Assembly: GCF_019977655.1 (NCBI RefSeq)
Contig: NZ_AP024849.1
Location: 1,521,001 to 1,585,000, forward strand
Length of the DNA stretch: 64,000 nucleotides
From: Clostridium gelidum
Lineage (GTDB): Bacteria > Bacillota > Clostridia > Clostridiales > Clostridiaceae
Direction: 5' to 3'
A program made the position numbers and the translations under genes. The notes beneath the pieces were generated by a model. The model saw nothing but the letters and a program-made list of their open reading frames with translations. It did not search any database and was not told the DNA's origin. Positions 43,872 through 52,799 of the stretch are shown piece after piece. The stretch's first letter is position 1; the number at the start of each line of letters is the position of its first letter.

Positions 43872-45891
43872 GATGGCACTAAATAATGTAAAAAAAAGTT
43901 TTAAAGATTATACTATTTATTTTTTAACCCTAACTTTTGCAGTATGTATATTTTATAGCTTTAATTCTATTGATTCACAATCTGTAATGGCTGATATGAA
44001 TAAAGGTCAAACTGAATATGTTAAAATTATGGGGCAAATGATTTCAGTTATATCAATTGGTGTATCAGTTATTCTAGGAGGACTCATAATATATGCAACT
44101 AAATTTCTAATTAATAGACGGAAAAAAGAATTTGGTATATATATGGTATTAGGTATGCCAAAAAGAAAAATGTCAAAGATATTATTTTTTGAAACCTTAT
44201 ATATTGGAATAATATCACTTGTTGCAGGGCTTATATTCGGATTATTATTTGCACAAGTACTGTCAATATTTACGGCTAAGCTTTTTGCTATGCAAATGAC
44301 AAAATATAGTTTTGTTATTTCAACCAGTTCAATTTTAAAAACAATTTTATATTTTGGGATAATGTATTTACTAGTTATGATATTTAATGTATTTATTATT
44401 TCAAGATATAAATTAATTGATCTTCTGTGTGCAAATAAGAAAAATGAAGAGGTAAAGATTAGAAATCCTTATTTAGCAACATTTATACTAATGGTTTCAT
44501 TAGTAGTGCTTGGGTATGCTTATTATTTAGTTAATAAGGCTGGATTAGATTTCTATGACAATAGATTTAAACTTTCTATAGTATTTGGGATAATAGGTAC
44601 AGCACTTTTCTTTTATGGAATAGCTTCAGTTGTATTTTTTATATTTCAAAAAAATAAGAATTTATATTTGAATGGATTAAATATCTTTAGCATAAGGCAG
44701 ATTTCAAGTAAATTTAATACTAATTTTATATCAATGACAATAATTTGTTTGATGCTATTTGTAACAATAGGAACTTTATCAACTGGATTAGCTGTAAAGA
44801 ATTCATTGGAAGGTACACTAAAAAATCAAACACCTTTTGATGCATCGTTGCAGGTATTTGATAATGAGAAGAGTAGTAATATAATTTCACCTGTTGATGC
44901 ATTAAAACAATTAAATTACAATTTAGAGGATAATTCAGACTATACTATACTTAGACAATATCAATATGATATGAGTACTAAAGATTTATTAGATAAATAT
45001 GCAACGACTGATGGTGAAAAACAAACTTTAAATATAAAAATTTTTGAGAAAATAAGTATGATTAAATTATCCGAGTATAATAGCATGAGAAAATTAAAAG
45101 GAGAAACAAGTATAGATTTAAAAAATGACGAAATAGTAATAGCTTCTAATTATGCACCAATAGAAGGAATATTAAAAGGATTTATTGAAAAAGAAAATTC
45201 AATAAAAATAGGTGATAAAGAATTTAAAATAAAAGAAAAGAAAATTGAAACTGAAGCCCTTTCAACATCACCTACAAGCGACAATATGTTTACTTTAATA
45301 GTCACAGATGATTTAGTAGCAGGATTAGAGCCATCAGAAGAAGTTTTGAATTTGAATTTTTCAGGGAATAACAAAGAAGAAGCTAAAAACGAGTTAACAA
45401 CTATATTTAACAATTCTACATTCGATAATAGTGAATCTAAAAAAGTAAATTATACTATTTATGGTTTAACTAGAGAAATGGCATATGATGCTAGCAGAGG
45501 GCTATCTGCAATGATATTATTTATAGCTGTGTATATAGGGATAGTACTCCTATTGTCAAGTGCAGCAGTACTTGCACTTCAACAATTATCACAATGTAAT
45601 GAGTCCATAGAACGATATAAATGTTTAAGACAAATTGGAGCTACAAAAAATATGATTAATAAAAGTATATTTAAACAAGTAGCAATATTTTTTGCACTAC
45701 CTTTAGCACTATCAATAGTTCACTCATATGTAGGAATTAGTGTAGTTAATACATATTTGATTGCTCTAGGTACAGGAAATCAATTTACGTCAATTTTAGT
45801 AACAGCACTTATAATGCTTATTGTTTATGGTGGATATTTATATGCAACATATGTAGCTTATAAAAATATAGCTAATAATGAATATAAGTGA
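43861..45891 (+). CDS. BceB-type ABC transporter permease
   Basis: The 676-residue permease has ten predicted helices: one N-terminal, blocks of three with FtsX-like sequence, and a large extracellular domain of about 200 residues (roughly 315-520) between helices 7 and 8. This is the BceB hallmark that binds the peptide and signals to the kinase. The ATG at 43861 is chosen because GGAGGTGA lies 7 bases upstream inside the ATPase gene. The stop codon lies inside the start of repeat R2. Confidence 0.92.
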   Translation: MYSKMALNNVKKSFKDYTIYFLTLTFAVCIFYSFNSIDSQSVMADMNKGQTEYVKIMGQMISVISIGVSVILGGLIIYATKFLINRRKKEFGIYMVLGMPKRKMSKILFFETLYIGIISLVAGLIFGLLFAQVLSIFTAKLFAMQMTKYSFVISTSSILKTILYFGIMYLLVMIFNVFIISRYKLIDLLCANKKNEEVKIRNPYLATFILMVSLVVLGYAYYLVNKAGLDFYDNRFKLSIVFGIIGTALFFYGIASVVFFIFQKNKNLYLNGLNIFSIRQISSKFNTNFISMTIICLMLFVTIGTLSTGLAVKNSLEGTLKNQTPFDASLQVFDNEKSSNIISPVDALKQLNYNLEDNSDYTILRQYQYDMSTKDLLDKYATTDGEKQTLNIKIFEKISMIKLSEYNSMRKLKGETSIDLKNDEIVIASNYAPIEGILKGFIEKENSIKIGDKEFKIKEKKIETEALSTSPTSDNMFTLIVTDDLVAGLEPSEEVLNLNFSGNNKEEAKNELTTIFNNSTFDNSESKKVNYTIYGLTREMAYDASRGLSAMILFIAVYIGIVLLLSSAAVLALQQLSQCNESIERYKCLRQIGATKNMINKSIFKQVAIFFALPLALSIVHSYVGISVVNTYLIALGTGNQFTSILVTALIMLIVYGGYLYATYVAYKNIANNEYK

Positions 45892-45970
45892 TAAGTGAGA
45901 GTCCAAATTTTAATTTGGATCCTCGAACTTACTCAACGACTAATGCGAGTCGAGTTTCCTCTAAGAGTCC
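45886..45970 (+). repeat. dispersed palindromic repeat R2, copy 1
   Basis: AAGTGATAAGTGAGAGTCC begins at the permease stop codon and is followed by a CCAAAT/ATTTGG hairpin. A unit TCGAACTTA-[CGACT..AGTCG]-GTTTCC follows. The same order occurs after htpG at 52493. A related weak hairpin, AAATCCT/AGGATTT (45999-46034), follows and may terminate the bce transcript. Confidence 0.8.
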
Positions 45971-46049
45971 AAAATTTACATTTGAAAAATGAACTTTTAA
46001 ATCCTTCATTAGAGTAAAATCTTGTGGAGGATTTTTATTTAATTATTAG

Positions 46050-46175
46050 ACTGTCAATACTATTAACATATGTGTCTGGAAATACTGCAACTAATGAAGG
46101 TAACAGCGACACCGATGCGAAAACTACACAACCAGTTGGCTGGCGTGAAAATCTAGGTAAAAGCATTTTTAGATA
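46050..46175 (+). pseudogene. possible short coding remnant
   Basis: The frame reads about 40 residues, including SGNTATNEGNSDTDAKTTQP and VGWRENLGKSIFR, then TAA. Codon content is less AT-rich than the flanks and there is no ribosome binding site. It may be the surviving C-terminus of a lost exported protein. The rest of 45971-46340 shows only hairpins. Confidence 0.25.
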
Positions 46176-46262
46176 ACTGATTTAGTTTATACCTCTATTG
46201 CTATATTTAAAACAATTAAGTAGCTATTAATTAGAAATTTAATCAAATATTTTAACAAAATA

Positions 46263-46299
46263 TGAAACTTTTTAAATAACATAGGTGTATTGTTATAAT
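46263..46299 (+). promoter_or_regulatory. candidate promoters for the ECF sigma operon
   Basis: TGAAAC (46263-46268), 16 bases and GTGTAT resemble an ECF-type promoter. Overlapping it, TTTAAA, 17 bases and an extended -10 (TGTTATAAT, 46291-46299) fit sigma-A. The first would allow autoregulation. Confidence 0.4.
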
Positions 46300-46347
46300 A
46301 TACATATGAATTTACTGGTTATTATTTCATAAAAAGGAGGGGTGAAT

Positions 46348-46917
46348 TTGGAGGTAGACAATATACTTATTGTAAAGTGTAAAAAATATGATAAGCATTC
46401 TTTTAAGTTATTATTTCAGATGTACGAAAAATATTTATATTACTTATGCTATAGTTATACACAGAATCAGCAGGATGCACTGGATTTAGTACAAGAGATT
46501 TACATAAAAGTGTTCAATAATATTAAAAAATTTGATGATAGTCTACCTTTTCATCCTTGGATTAGAAAAATTTCAGTAAATACATGTTTAAATTTTAAAA
46601 GAACTATAAAGAATAATGTTGTATCATTGAATCAAAGCATAAATAATGATATAACTTTAGAAGATGTTTTGGTTTCGGAAGATGATGTAGAAGATGAAAT
46701 TATAAAATTGGAAATTAAGGATATAATAAAAAGTAATTTGAAAGAAATACCTGAAAAATATAGAATTGTTATAGTTCTTAGGTATTATGAAAATCTTAAT
46801 TATAATGAAATTGCAAAGCTTTTAGACAAGCCTTTAGGAACGGTAAAAACAGAAATTTATAGAGCTAAGGCTCTCTTGAAAGATAAACTTAAAACTATAA
46901 TGGAGGTGGAGACATGA
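46348..46917 (+). CDS. ECF-type RNA polymerase sigma factor
   Basis: A 189-residue sigma-70-like protein with only regions 2 and 4. Region 2 shows DALDLVQEIYIKVFNNIKKF and HPWIRKISVNTCLNFKR. Region 4 shows IPEKYRIVIVLRYYENLNYN and LLDKPLGTVKTEIYRAK. The TTG at 46348 sits 7 bases behind AAAGGAGG; the GTG at 46342 is too close to it. The stop codon overlaps the anti-sigma start by 4 bases. The target genes may be the operon itself. Confidence 0.92.
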   Translation: MEVDNILIVKCKKYDKHSFKLLFQMYEKYLYYLCYSYTQNQQDALDLVQEIYIKVFNNIKKFDDSLPFHPWIRKISVNTCLNFKRTIKNNVVSLNQSINNDITLEDVLVSEDDVEDEIIKLEIKDIIKSNLKEIPEKYRIVIVLRYYENLNYNEIAKLLDKPLGTVKTEIYRAKALLKDKLKTIMEVET

Positions 46918-47372
46918 GTTGTAAATTTGATCAACAGTTATTATATTCTTTAGCAGATAATACAATAGAACCTCTTGAAAAAATTTTTGCACAGGAACAC
47001 TTGAAGTCTTGCGCTGAATGTAAAAAGGAATTAGAGTTAATAAAAAAGCTTGATAAAGAACTTAATGAATTTGAATTTGAAATGCCAATACCAGATAGAT
47101 TATCAAGCTTGTCACAATTATTAGTAGAGAACTGCATAAATCAAATGGAAAATGAGGATGTAAAGCTAAAAAATCATAATTATAATGAAGATATGAAGTT
47201 AATAAAAAAGACTATTATGGATGCATATAAGGTTCCATACAATAATCCGTATAATAAATTTATTGAAAAAAATTTAACAAAAGCTGTGGATTTAATAAGC
47301 AAGCCAGCAAAAAAATATTATAATAAAAAGATATCTAAAATAAAGATTCTTAAGCTTTTTAAGGTGGTGTAA
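46914..47372 (+). CDS. soluble zinc-binding anti-sigma factor
   Basis: The N-terminal 60 residues hold the ZAS motif HxxxCxxC (EHLKSCAECKKEL) plus an upstream Cys3. These are typical of anti-sigma factors that bind ECF sigmas through a zinc fold. The 152-residue protein has no membrane helix; the rest is a basic helical region ending in KISKIKILKLFKVV. It is therefore not an RsiW-like protease substrate but perhaps a cytoplasmic redox or zinc sensor, like RsrA. It is translationally coupled to the sigma gene. Confidence 0.82.
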   Translation: MSCKFDQQLLYSLADNTIEPLEKIFAQEHLKSCAECKKELELIKKLDKELNEFEFEMPIPDRLSSLSQLLVENCINQMENEDVKLKNHNYNEDMKLIKKTIMDAYKVPYNNPYNKFIEKNLTKAVDLISKPAKKYYNKKISKIKILKLFKVV

Positions 47373-47376
47373 TGAT

Positions 47377-48021
47377 ATGACAGTTTTGCTTATAGTCTTT
47401 AAAATATTACTTATATTACTGTGTATATTATTATCAGTACTAATATTGGTACTTTTTATTCCCTTTGATTATTTTCTAAATGGCAAAATAAATGATGGCG
47501 CTGAGGGGAAAGCTGAGATAAGATGGCTCTTTGGATTAATTAGAATTATTATTTACAAATCTGAAGATAAACCAGAAATGAAAATAATTATTTGTGGATT
47601 AAACATTTATAATAAGAAGTTTATAAAAGAAAATAATGTAAAGAAAAACAAAAATAAAAAAAACGAATCTAACTCAAAAAGAGATATAGGGATGAACTTA
47701 ATGATAGAATTATTTAGGTACTTTAAAGATATTCTTAACATTGTAAAACCTAAATATTTTAAGATAAGTGGAGTGTATGGATTTGAAGACCCTTCATTAA
47801 CTGGAATGCTTTTGGGGGTGATAAGTATAATAAAAGGAGCAGTTCCAAGTGCACAAATTTATGTAAATCCAGATTTTGAAAAAGAAAATATTAATATTGA
47901 AGCTGAAATATATGGAGATATAAAAGTTTGTGTCATAGGCTATAGAACGCTTAAGCTAATCATAAAAAAAGATGTAAGACAAAAATTATTTAAAAAGTCA
48001 AAAGCTGCTGAAACTTTTTAG
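47377..48021 (+). CDS. DUF2953 protein (YtfI-like)
   Basis: One long N-terminal hydrophobic helix (LLIVFKILLILLCILLSVLI) is followed by the DUF2953 domain (EIRWLFGLIRIIIY, then GFEDPSLTGMLLGVISIIKG and NPDFEKENINIEAEIYGDIK). Length 214 residues. In Bacillus the homologue ytfI is adjacent to ytfJ, the same pair as here. The molecular role is unknown. The gene starts 5 bases after the anti-sigma gene, so it belongs to the sigma operon. Confidence 0.85.
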   Translation: MTVLLIVFKILLILLCILLSVLILVLFIPFDYFLNGKINDGAEGKAEIRWLFGLIRIIIYKSEDKPEMKIIICGLNIYNKKFIKENNVKKNKNKKNESNSKRDIGMNLMIELFRYFKDILNIVKPKYFKISGVYGFEDPSLTGMLLGVISIIKGAVPSAQIYVNPDFEKENINIEAEIYGDIKVCVIGYRTLKLIIKKDVRQKLFKKSKAAETF

Positions 48022-48083
48022 TTAAAGCAGGTGTATTAGATATTAGAGATTAGAAAATATAAAAAATTTAGGAGGAATTAATC

Positions 48084-48476
48084 ATGGAAAATAATTCAAT
48101 GAAAGAAAGTTTTGATTCACTATTTACTAATTTGGAAAAATTCATAAAGACAGAAACAGTTGTAGGAGAACCTATTATTGTAGGGGAAGTAACTCTTGTA
48201 CCTATTATAAGCGTTATGTTTGGAGGCGGAGCAGGTGGCGGAACTGGCGGTGATAATAAAGGAATGACTGGAGATGGTTCAGGTGGAGGAATGGGTGCTA
48301 GAATATCACCAAATGCGATCCTAGTAATCAAAAAGGATGAGGTAACTATGCTTCCTATAAAAGGCCAAAATAACTTGGATAATCTTATTAATATGGTGCC
48401 TGATATAGTATCAAAAATAAATTTTAAAAAAGATAAAGAATCTTGTTGCAAAGAAAAAACAAAAGACGAGGAATAA
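48084..48476 (+). CDS. ytfJ: GerW family sporulation protein (YtfJ)
   Basis: The 130-residue protein has the GerW pattern: LEKFIKTETVVGEPIIVGEV, then TLVPIISVMFGGGAGGG, a Gly-rich segment, ISPNAILVIKKDEVTMLPI and a final DNLINMVPDIVSKI. In Bacillus subtilis GerW is made in the forespore and is needed for germination with L-alanine. The start follows AGGAGG. Its cotranscription with an ECF sigma and anti-sigma pair is notable, since it would link a spore protein to an ECF regulator. Confidence 0.9.
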   Translation: MENNSMKESFDSLFTNLEKFIKTETVVGEPIIVGEVTLVPIISVMFGGGAGGGTGGDNKGMTGDGSGGGMGARISPNAILVIKKDEVTMLPIKGQNNLDNLINMVPDIVSKINFKKDKESCCKEKTKDEE

Positions 48477-48641
48477 AACTTAAACATACAGACTTAAATT
48501 TCAAAATATTAAAGCATGCTAAAATGAAATGATTTTAGTGTGCTTTTTAATTTTCTGAATAATATAGATTTATTTATTCAAGTATTGTACATTATATAGT
48601 ATATAAGTGGTCTTAAGATCAGCATACAAGGAGGAAATTAG

Positions 48642-49454
48642 ATGTACGATAAAATAATGGAATCAGTAGGTTATATAAAAGGCAAAATAAATAGAAACCC
48701 TAAAATTGCAGTGATACTTGGATCAGGACTCGGGGATTTGATTAATTCAGTTGAAGGTGCAGAAAATATACCATATGAAAGCATTCCCCATTTTCCAATT
48801 TCAACAGTTAAAGGTCATGAAGGTAAATTGGTGTTTGGTACTATTAATGGGGTAGAAGTGCTACTTATGCAAGGAAGATTTCATTATTACGAAGGATATA
48901 CAATGAAAGAAGTTACATATCCCATATATGTAATGAAACAATTAGGTATTGAAAAAATTATTGTAACTAATGCTTGCGGTGGAATTAATAAAAGTTTTGA
49001 ACCAGGAACATTAATGATCATTAATGATTTTATAAATTTATTTGGAGATAATCCTTTAATCGGCGTAAATGATGAAAGATTAGGAACAAGATTTCCTGAT
49101 ATGTCAGAACCTTACAAGATAGAGCTTATTAACAAAGCTAAAAAGATTGCAGATGAGCTAGAGATAAAATATGGTGAGGGTGTTTATGCAGGATTTATGG
49201 GACCATATTATGAAACAGCTGCTGAAATTGTAATGATTGGAAGACATGGAGCTGATGCAGTTGGTATGTCAACTGTGCCAGAAACAATAGTAGCTAATTA
49301 CTTAGGTATGGATGTGCTTGGAATAGCATGTATTACTAATATGGCAACGGGCATACAAAAGGTTAAGCATTCACATGAAAGAGTAGTGGAAACTGCTAAA
49401 AAGGCTTCTGTTGACTTGTGCAAATGGGTAGAAAGAATTATAGAAGAAATCTAA
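48642..49454 (+). CDS. punA: purine nucleoside phosphorylase, type I
   Basis: Cleaves inosine and guanosine with phosphate for purine salvage. The 270-residue length and trimeric-PNP motifs support this: VILGSGLGDL, VKGHEGKLVFG, MQGRFHYYEGYTMKEVTYP, NACGGINKSFEPGTLM, GFMGPYYETAAEI and VGMSTVPETIVA with the purine-contacting CITNMATG. The start follows CAAGGAGG. It is a single gene with a terminator shared with the convergent MerR gene. Confidence 0.95.
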   Translation: MYDKIMESVGYIKGKINRNPKIAVILGSGLGDLINSVEGAENIPYESIPHFPISTVKGHEGKLVFGTINGVEVLLMQGRFHYYEGYTMKEVTYPIYVMKQLGIEKIIVTNACGGINKSFEPGTLMIINDFINLFGDNPLIGVNDERLGTRFPDMSEPYKIELINKAKKIADELEIKYGEGVYAGFMGPYYETAAEIVMIGRHGADAVGMSTVPETIVANYLGMDVLGIACITNMATGIQKVKHSHERVVETAKKASVDLCKWVERIIEEI

Positions 49455-49544
49455 TTATAACTACATAAGACTATATAAGGATTAAATTTTCTTTGTTGAT
49501 TTCTTTGTTATGAGAAAGATTGACTTATATTAATATACTGAGAG

Positions 49545-49570
49545 TAGGCAGTCCATAGTTAGACTGCCTA
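49545..49570. terminator. bidirectional terminator between punA and the MerR gene
   Basis: TAGGCAGTC pairs perfectly with GACTGCCTA across an 8-base loop. Confidence 0.8.
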
Positions 49571-49585
49571 TAATTTGTATTGGGT

Positions 49586-50350
49586 TTATTTTTTCATTCC
49601 TGTATAAATGAAAACTGCATCTCTTAAAAAGATGGCTAAACCAGGTTGTTCTTTATCGTAATATTTAGTAAATCTTTCATCATCTACATACATTTGTACA
49701 AGTCCTGCATGGGCCTCTTTTGAGTAACTATTCCAAGAATAACTAAGCCAAGTACGATGTAATTCAGCAGCTTTTTGTGCAAGGTCGCTTGCTGGATCTT
49801 TAGTTTCAAATGCAACCATAAGTGTATCAATTACGCTTTTCTCTAGCTTATCATATTCATCATATTGCTCTTTAGTCATGTTTTTTAATTTTTTATTTGA
49901 CGAATCAATTGCATTATCGCCATATTTTCCGCGTATCTCTGCACCATATTTTTTTTCATTATCATCAATAAGTTTTTGTTTAAATCCCTCGAATTTTTCA
50001 TTATCGCTCATTATAATTCTCCCTTCTGATTCAGCTATTGTCTGATTAACATTAGCTATTAAAATATCTAATTGATTTCGTTTTGCAAGAAGCTTTTCAC
50101 GATGTTCTTTCAGTACAGTTGCACTATCAAAGGTCGGGGATGTGATTATATATTTTATGCTTTCTAAATTCACACCTAATTCTCTGTAAAATAATATTTG
50201 CTGTAATCTATTTACTTCTTCTTGACCATAAATTCGATAACCGGATGAATTAATTCTTGCCGGCTTAAGAATTCCTATTTCATCATAATATCTAAGAGTT
50301 CTGGTACTAACCCCAGCCAAGCAGCCTAGTTTTTGCACTGTGTACTCCAT
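49586..50350 (-). CDS. MerR family regulator with TipAS antibiotic-recognition domain
   Basis: The N-terminal MerR winged helix (VQKLGCLAGVSTRTLRYYDEIGIL...GYRIYG) is followed by a coiled coil and a TipAS domain (residues about 140-254, with AAELHRTWLSYSW and GLVQMYVDDERFTKYYD). TipA-type proteins trap thiopeptide or other drugs and activate their own promoter. The start follows AAGGAGGTGA. The promoter has the 19-base spacer typical of MerR control. No transporter gene is adjacent, so the protein may itself sequester ligand. Confidence 0.9.
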   Translation of the reverse strand: MEYTVQKLGCLAGVSTRTLRYYDEIGILKPARINSSGYRIYGQEEVNRLQQILFYRELGVNLESIKYIITSPTFDSATVLKEHREKLLAKRNQLDILIANVNQTIAESEGRIIMSDNEKFEGFKQKLIDDNEKKYGAEIRGKYGDNAIDSSNKKLKNMTKEQYDEYDKLEKSVIDTLMVAFETKDPASDLAQKAAELHRTWLSYSWNSYSKEAHAGLVQMYVDDERFTKYYDKEQPGLAIFLRDAVFIYTGMKK

Positions 50351-50372
50351 GTGTTCACCTCCTTACAAGATT

Positions 50373-50403
50373 ACTTTACTCCTTCACGTAGCGTGAATGT
50401 CAA
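50373..50403 (-). promoter_or_regulatory. MerR-type promoter with 19-base spacer and dyad
   Basis: On the minus strand TTGACA (50403-50398) and TAAAGT (50378-50373) are 19 bases apart. The spacer contains the palindrome TTCACG-CTA-CGTGAA. This is the classic arrangement that MerR proteins untwist, and it points to autoregulation. Confidence 0.75.
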
Positions 50404-50484
50404 TAGTTCTTTATTTATTAAATTGTAATTATTCAATTAATTCATTATATGATACTTACAGTTATTCAAATTAGCAAGAATAAT

Positions 50485-50513
50485 TTGACAATACGTACTC
50501 TTTGGTCTAAAAT
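50485..50513 (+). promoter_or_regulatory. sigma-A promoter for htpG
   Basis: TTGACA (50485-50490), 17 bases and TAAAAT (50508-50513). No CIRCE-like repeat is seen nearby. Confidence 0.75.
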
Positions 50514-50549
50514 ATTTTTTAGTAAAAAGAAACGAGGAGTGGTTATAAA

Positions 50550-52487
50550 GTGATAAAAGAAAATGGTAATATTTCAATTGATACAGAGAATATATTTCCT
50601 ATTATTAAGAAGTGGCTATACTCTGACAAAGACATATTTATAAGAGAAGTCATAAGTAATGCATGCGATGCAATTAGTAAATTTCAAAGGTTAGCTTCAT
50701 TTGGAGAAGCTACTGCACAAGAAGATGAACAATATAAAGTTATAGTATCTGTAAATAAAGAAAAGAAAACTCTTAAATTTATAGATAATGGTATTGGAAT
50801 GACTGAAGAAGAGGTTAAAAAATATATCACTCAAGTTGCTTTTTCAGGGGCAACAGATTTTGTAGAGAAATATAAAGATAAGATGGATGAAGGTAAGGAT
50901 ATAATAGGTCACTTTGGACTTGGTTTTTACTCAACATTCATGGTTTCTGATAAGGTTCAAATAGACACATTATCATATAAAGATGAAGTTGAACCAATAA
51001 AATGGATTTGTGATGAAGGTGGCACTGAATATGAAATATCTATTTCAGAAGAAAGGACTACAAGAGGCACAACTGTAACATTATATATTAATGATGATAG
51101 TGCAGAATTTTTGGAAGAATATAAGGTTAGAGAAATAATAAAGAAATATTGTTCATTCTTACCTATAGAAATATATTTAGAAGATGAAAATAAACCAAAA
51201 GAAGAGCCTAAATATGAAACAAAGAAAAAAGAAGATGGAACTGAATATCAAGAATTAGTAGAAATAGAAGCTCCAAAATCGTTAAATGATACAAAGCCTT
51301 TATGGGTTAAAGCTCCAAAAGATTGTACAGACGAAGAATATAAGGATTTTTATAGAAAAGTATTTAATGATTTTAATGAACCATTATTTTGGATTCATTT
51401 AAATGTGGATTATCCATTTAACTTAAAAGGGATATTATATTTTCCAAAATTAACACATGAATTTGAAGCAACTGAAGGACAAGTGAAATTATTTAATAAT
51501 CAAGTATTTGTTGCAGATAATATCAAAGAAGTAATTCCAGAATTCTTACTATTATTAAAGGGTACTATAGATTGTCCAGATCTTCCTTTAAATGTATCAA
51601 GAAGTTTCCTTCAAAATGATAAGGAAGTTTCAAAGATTTCTAATCATATAATTAAGAAGGTTGCAGATAAATTAGTAGACTTATTTAAAAATAGTAGAGA
51701 AGAGTTTGATAAATTTTGGCCAGATATACAAATATTTATTAAGTATGGCTGTTTAAGAGATGAAAAATTCTATGAAAAGATTAAGGAAATAATAATCTTT
51801 AAAAATTTAAAAGGTGAATTTGTAACATTAAAAGATTATCTTGAAGCTAATAAAGAAAAGCATGAAAACAAAGTATTTTATGCTAATGATGAAAAACAAC
51901 AATCTCAATATATCAAGATGTTTAAAGAATATGAGCTAGATGCTGTAATATTTGATTGTACAATAGATGATCATTTTATTTCATTCTTAGAAATGCATGA
52001 GTCAGGAGTTAAGTTTAATAGAATTGATTCTGATATTTCTGATACACTCGGAAGTAAAACAGATGAAAATGATGAAACTCAAGTAGCAATAAACAAAGAA
52101 ATCGAAGATGTATTTAAAAATGCTTTAGGAGAAAAGATTGCTAAATTATCAGTTGAAGGATTAAAAAATGAAGATACTTCGGCTCTTATTATAGTTTCAG
52201 AAGAATCAAGAAGAATGGCTCAAATGAGTAAGATGTATGCAAAATCAGGAATGAACTTTCCAGGGATGTTTGATGAAGAAAAGACTTTAGTTGTAAATAG
52301 CAAAAATGCTATCATTAAAAAGCTTGTAGAAGTTTCTAAAGATGATGCTAAAAAAGATGAAGTTAAATTCATTTGTGAACATATTTTAGATTTAGCTAAG
52401 ATTGCTAATAAAGAATTAGATGCAAATGAAATGGATGAATTTATAAAGAGAAATAATGAACTTTTAAGGAAAGTTATTTTACTATAG
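50550..52487 (+). CDS. htpG: molecular chaperone HtpG (Hsp90)
   Basis: ATP-dependent Hsp90 chaperone of 645 residues. The GHKL ATPase domain shows SDKDIFIREVISNACDAISK, DNGIGMTEEEV, IGHFGLGFYSTFMV and GTTVTLYI. The middle domain has PLWVKAPKDC and the catalytic-loop LPLNVSRSFLQND. The C-terminal dimerisation domain carries ALIIVSEESRRMAQM. The GTG start aligns with the usual N-terminus and lies about 10 bases after GAGGAG. It is expressed from its own promoter, and R2 repeat units follow its stop codon. Confidence 0.96.
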   Translation: MIKENGNISIDTENIFPIIKKWLYSDKDIFIREVISNACDAISKFQRLASFGEATAQEDEQYKVIVSVNKEKKTLKFIDNGIGMTEEEVKKYITQVAFSGATDFVEKYKDKMDEGKDIIGHFGLGFYSTFMVSDKVQIDTLSYKDEVEPIKWICDEGGTEYEISISEERTTRGTTVTLYINDDSAEFLEEYKVREIIKKYCSFLPIEIYLEDENKPKEEPKYETKKKEDGTEYQELVEIEAPKSLNDTKPLWVKAPKDCTDEEYKDFYRKVFNDFNEPLFWIHLNVDYPFNLKGILYFPKLTHEFEATEGQVKLFNNQVFVADNIKEVIPEFLLLLKGTIDCPDLPLNVSRSFLQNDKEVSKISNHIIKKVADKLVDLFKNSREEFDKFWPDIQIFIKYGCLRDEKFYEKIKEIIIFKNLKGEFVTLKDYLEANKEKHENKVFYANDEKQQSQYIKMFKEYELDAVIFDCTIDDHFISFLEMHESGVKFNRIDSDISDTLGSKTDENDETQVAINKEIEDVFKNALGEKIAKLSVEGLKNEDTSALIIVSEESRRMAQMSKMYAKSGMNFPGMFDEEKTLVVNSKNAIIKKLVEVSKDDAKKDEVKFICEHILDLAKIANKELDANEMDEFIKRNNELLRKVILL

Positions 52488-52492
52488 TAGAT

Positions 52493-52640
52493 AAGTGATA
52501 AGTGAGAGTCCAAATCTTGTATTTGGGTTCTCGAACTTAGTTAACTCGTGAATACGAGTTAACTTCCTTATTCATTTGGTTCCTCGAACTTAGTCAATTT
52601 GCATATGCAAATTAACTTCCTTAAAAAGTGATTTGATTAT
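52493..52640 (+). repeat. dispersed palindromic repeat R2, copy 2 (two hairpin units)
   Basis: It begins like copy 1 (AAGTGATAAGTGAGAGTCC, then CCAAAT/ATTTGG). It carries two units of the form TCGAACTTAGT-[palindrome]-AACTTCCTT: one with AACTCG/CGAGTT, the next with AATTTGC/GCAAATT. Stem sequences differ between units but pairing is kept. A GTCGCT/AGCGAC hairpin follows at about 52642-52668. Confidence 0.8.
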
Positions 52641-52733
52641 GGTCGCTTACCCTGTTAGTACTCAGCGACTGAAAAAATCGAGTTTCATTATTAAGTAAAG
52701 AAAAAATCATAATTTTAAATGTTAAATTGAATA

Positions 52734-52762
52734 TTGTAAATTCTATAGTGTAATGCTATAAT
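52734..52762 (+). promoter_or_regulatory. promoter for scfA
   Basis: TTGTAA (52734-52739), 17 bases and an extended -10 TGCTATAAT (52754-52762). Confidence 0.65.
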
Positions 52763-52799
52763 TACAAGAGATATTTTTTGAATGGAGGAGTTTTCATTT

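Noticed and set aside
48068..48487. 139-codon open frame on the minus strand, Pro-rich
   Set aside because: It is the antisense of the Gly-rich GerW gene, whose family motifs and ribosome binding site lie on the plus strand.
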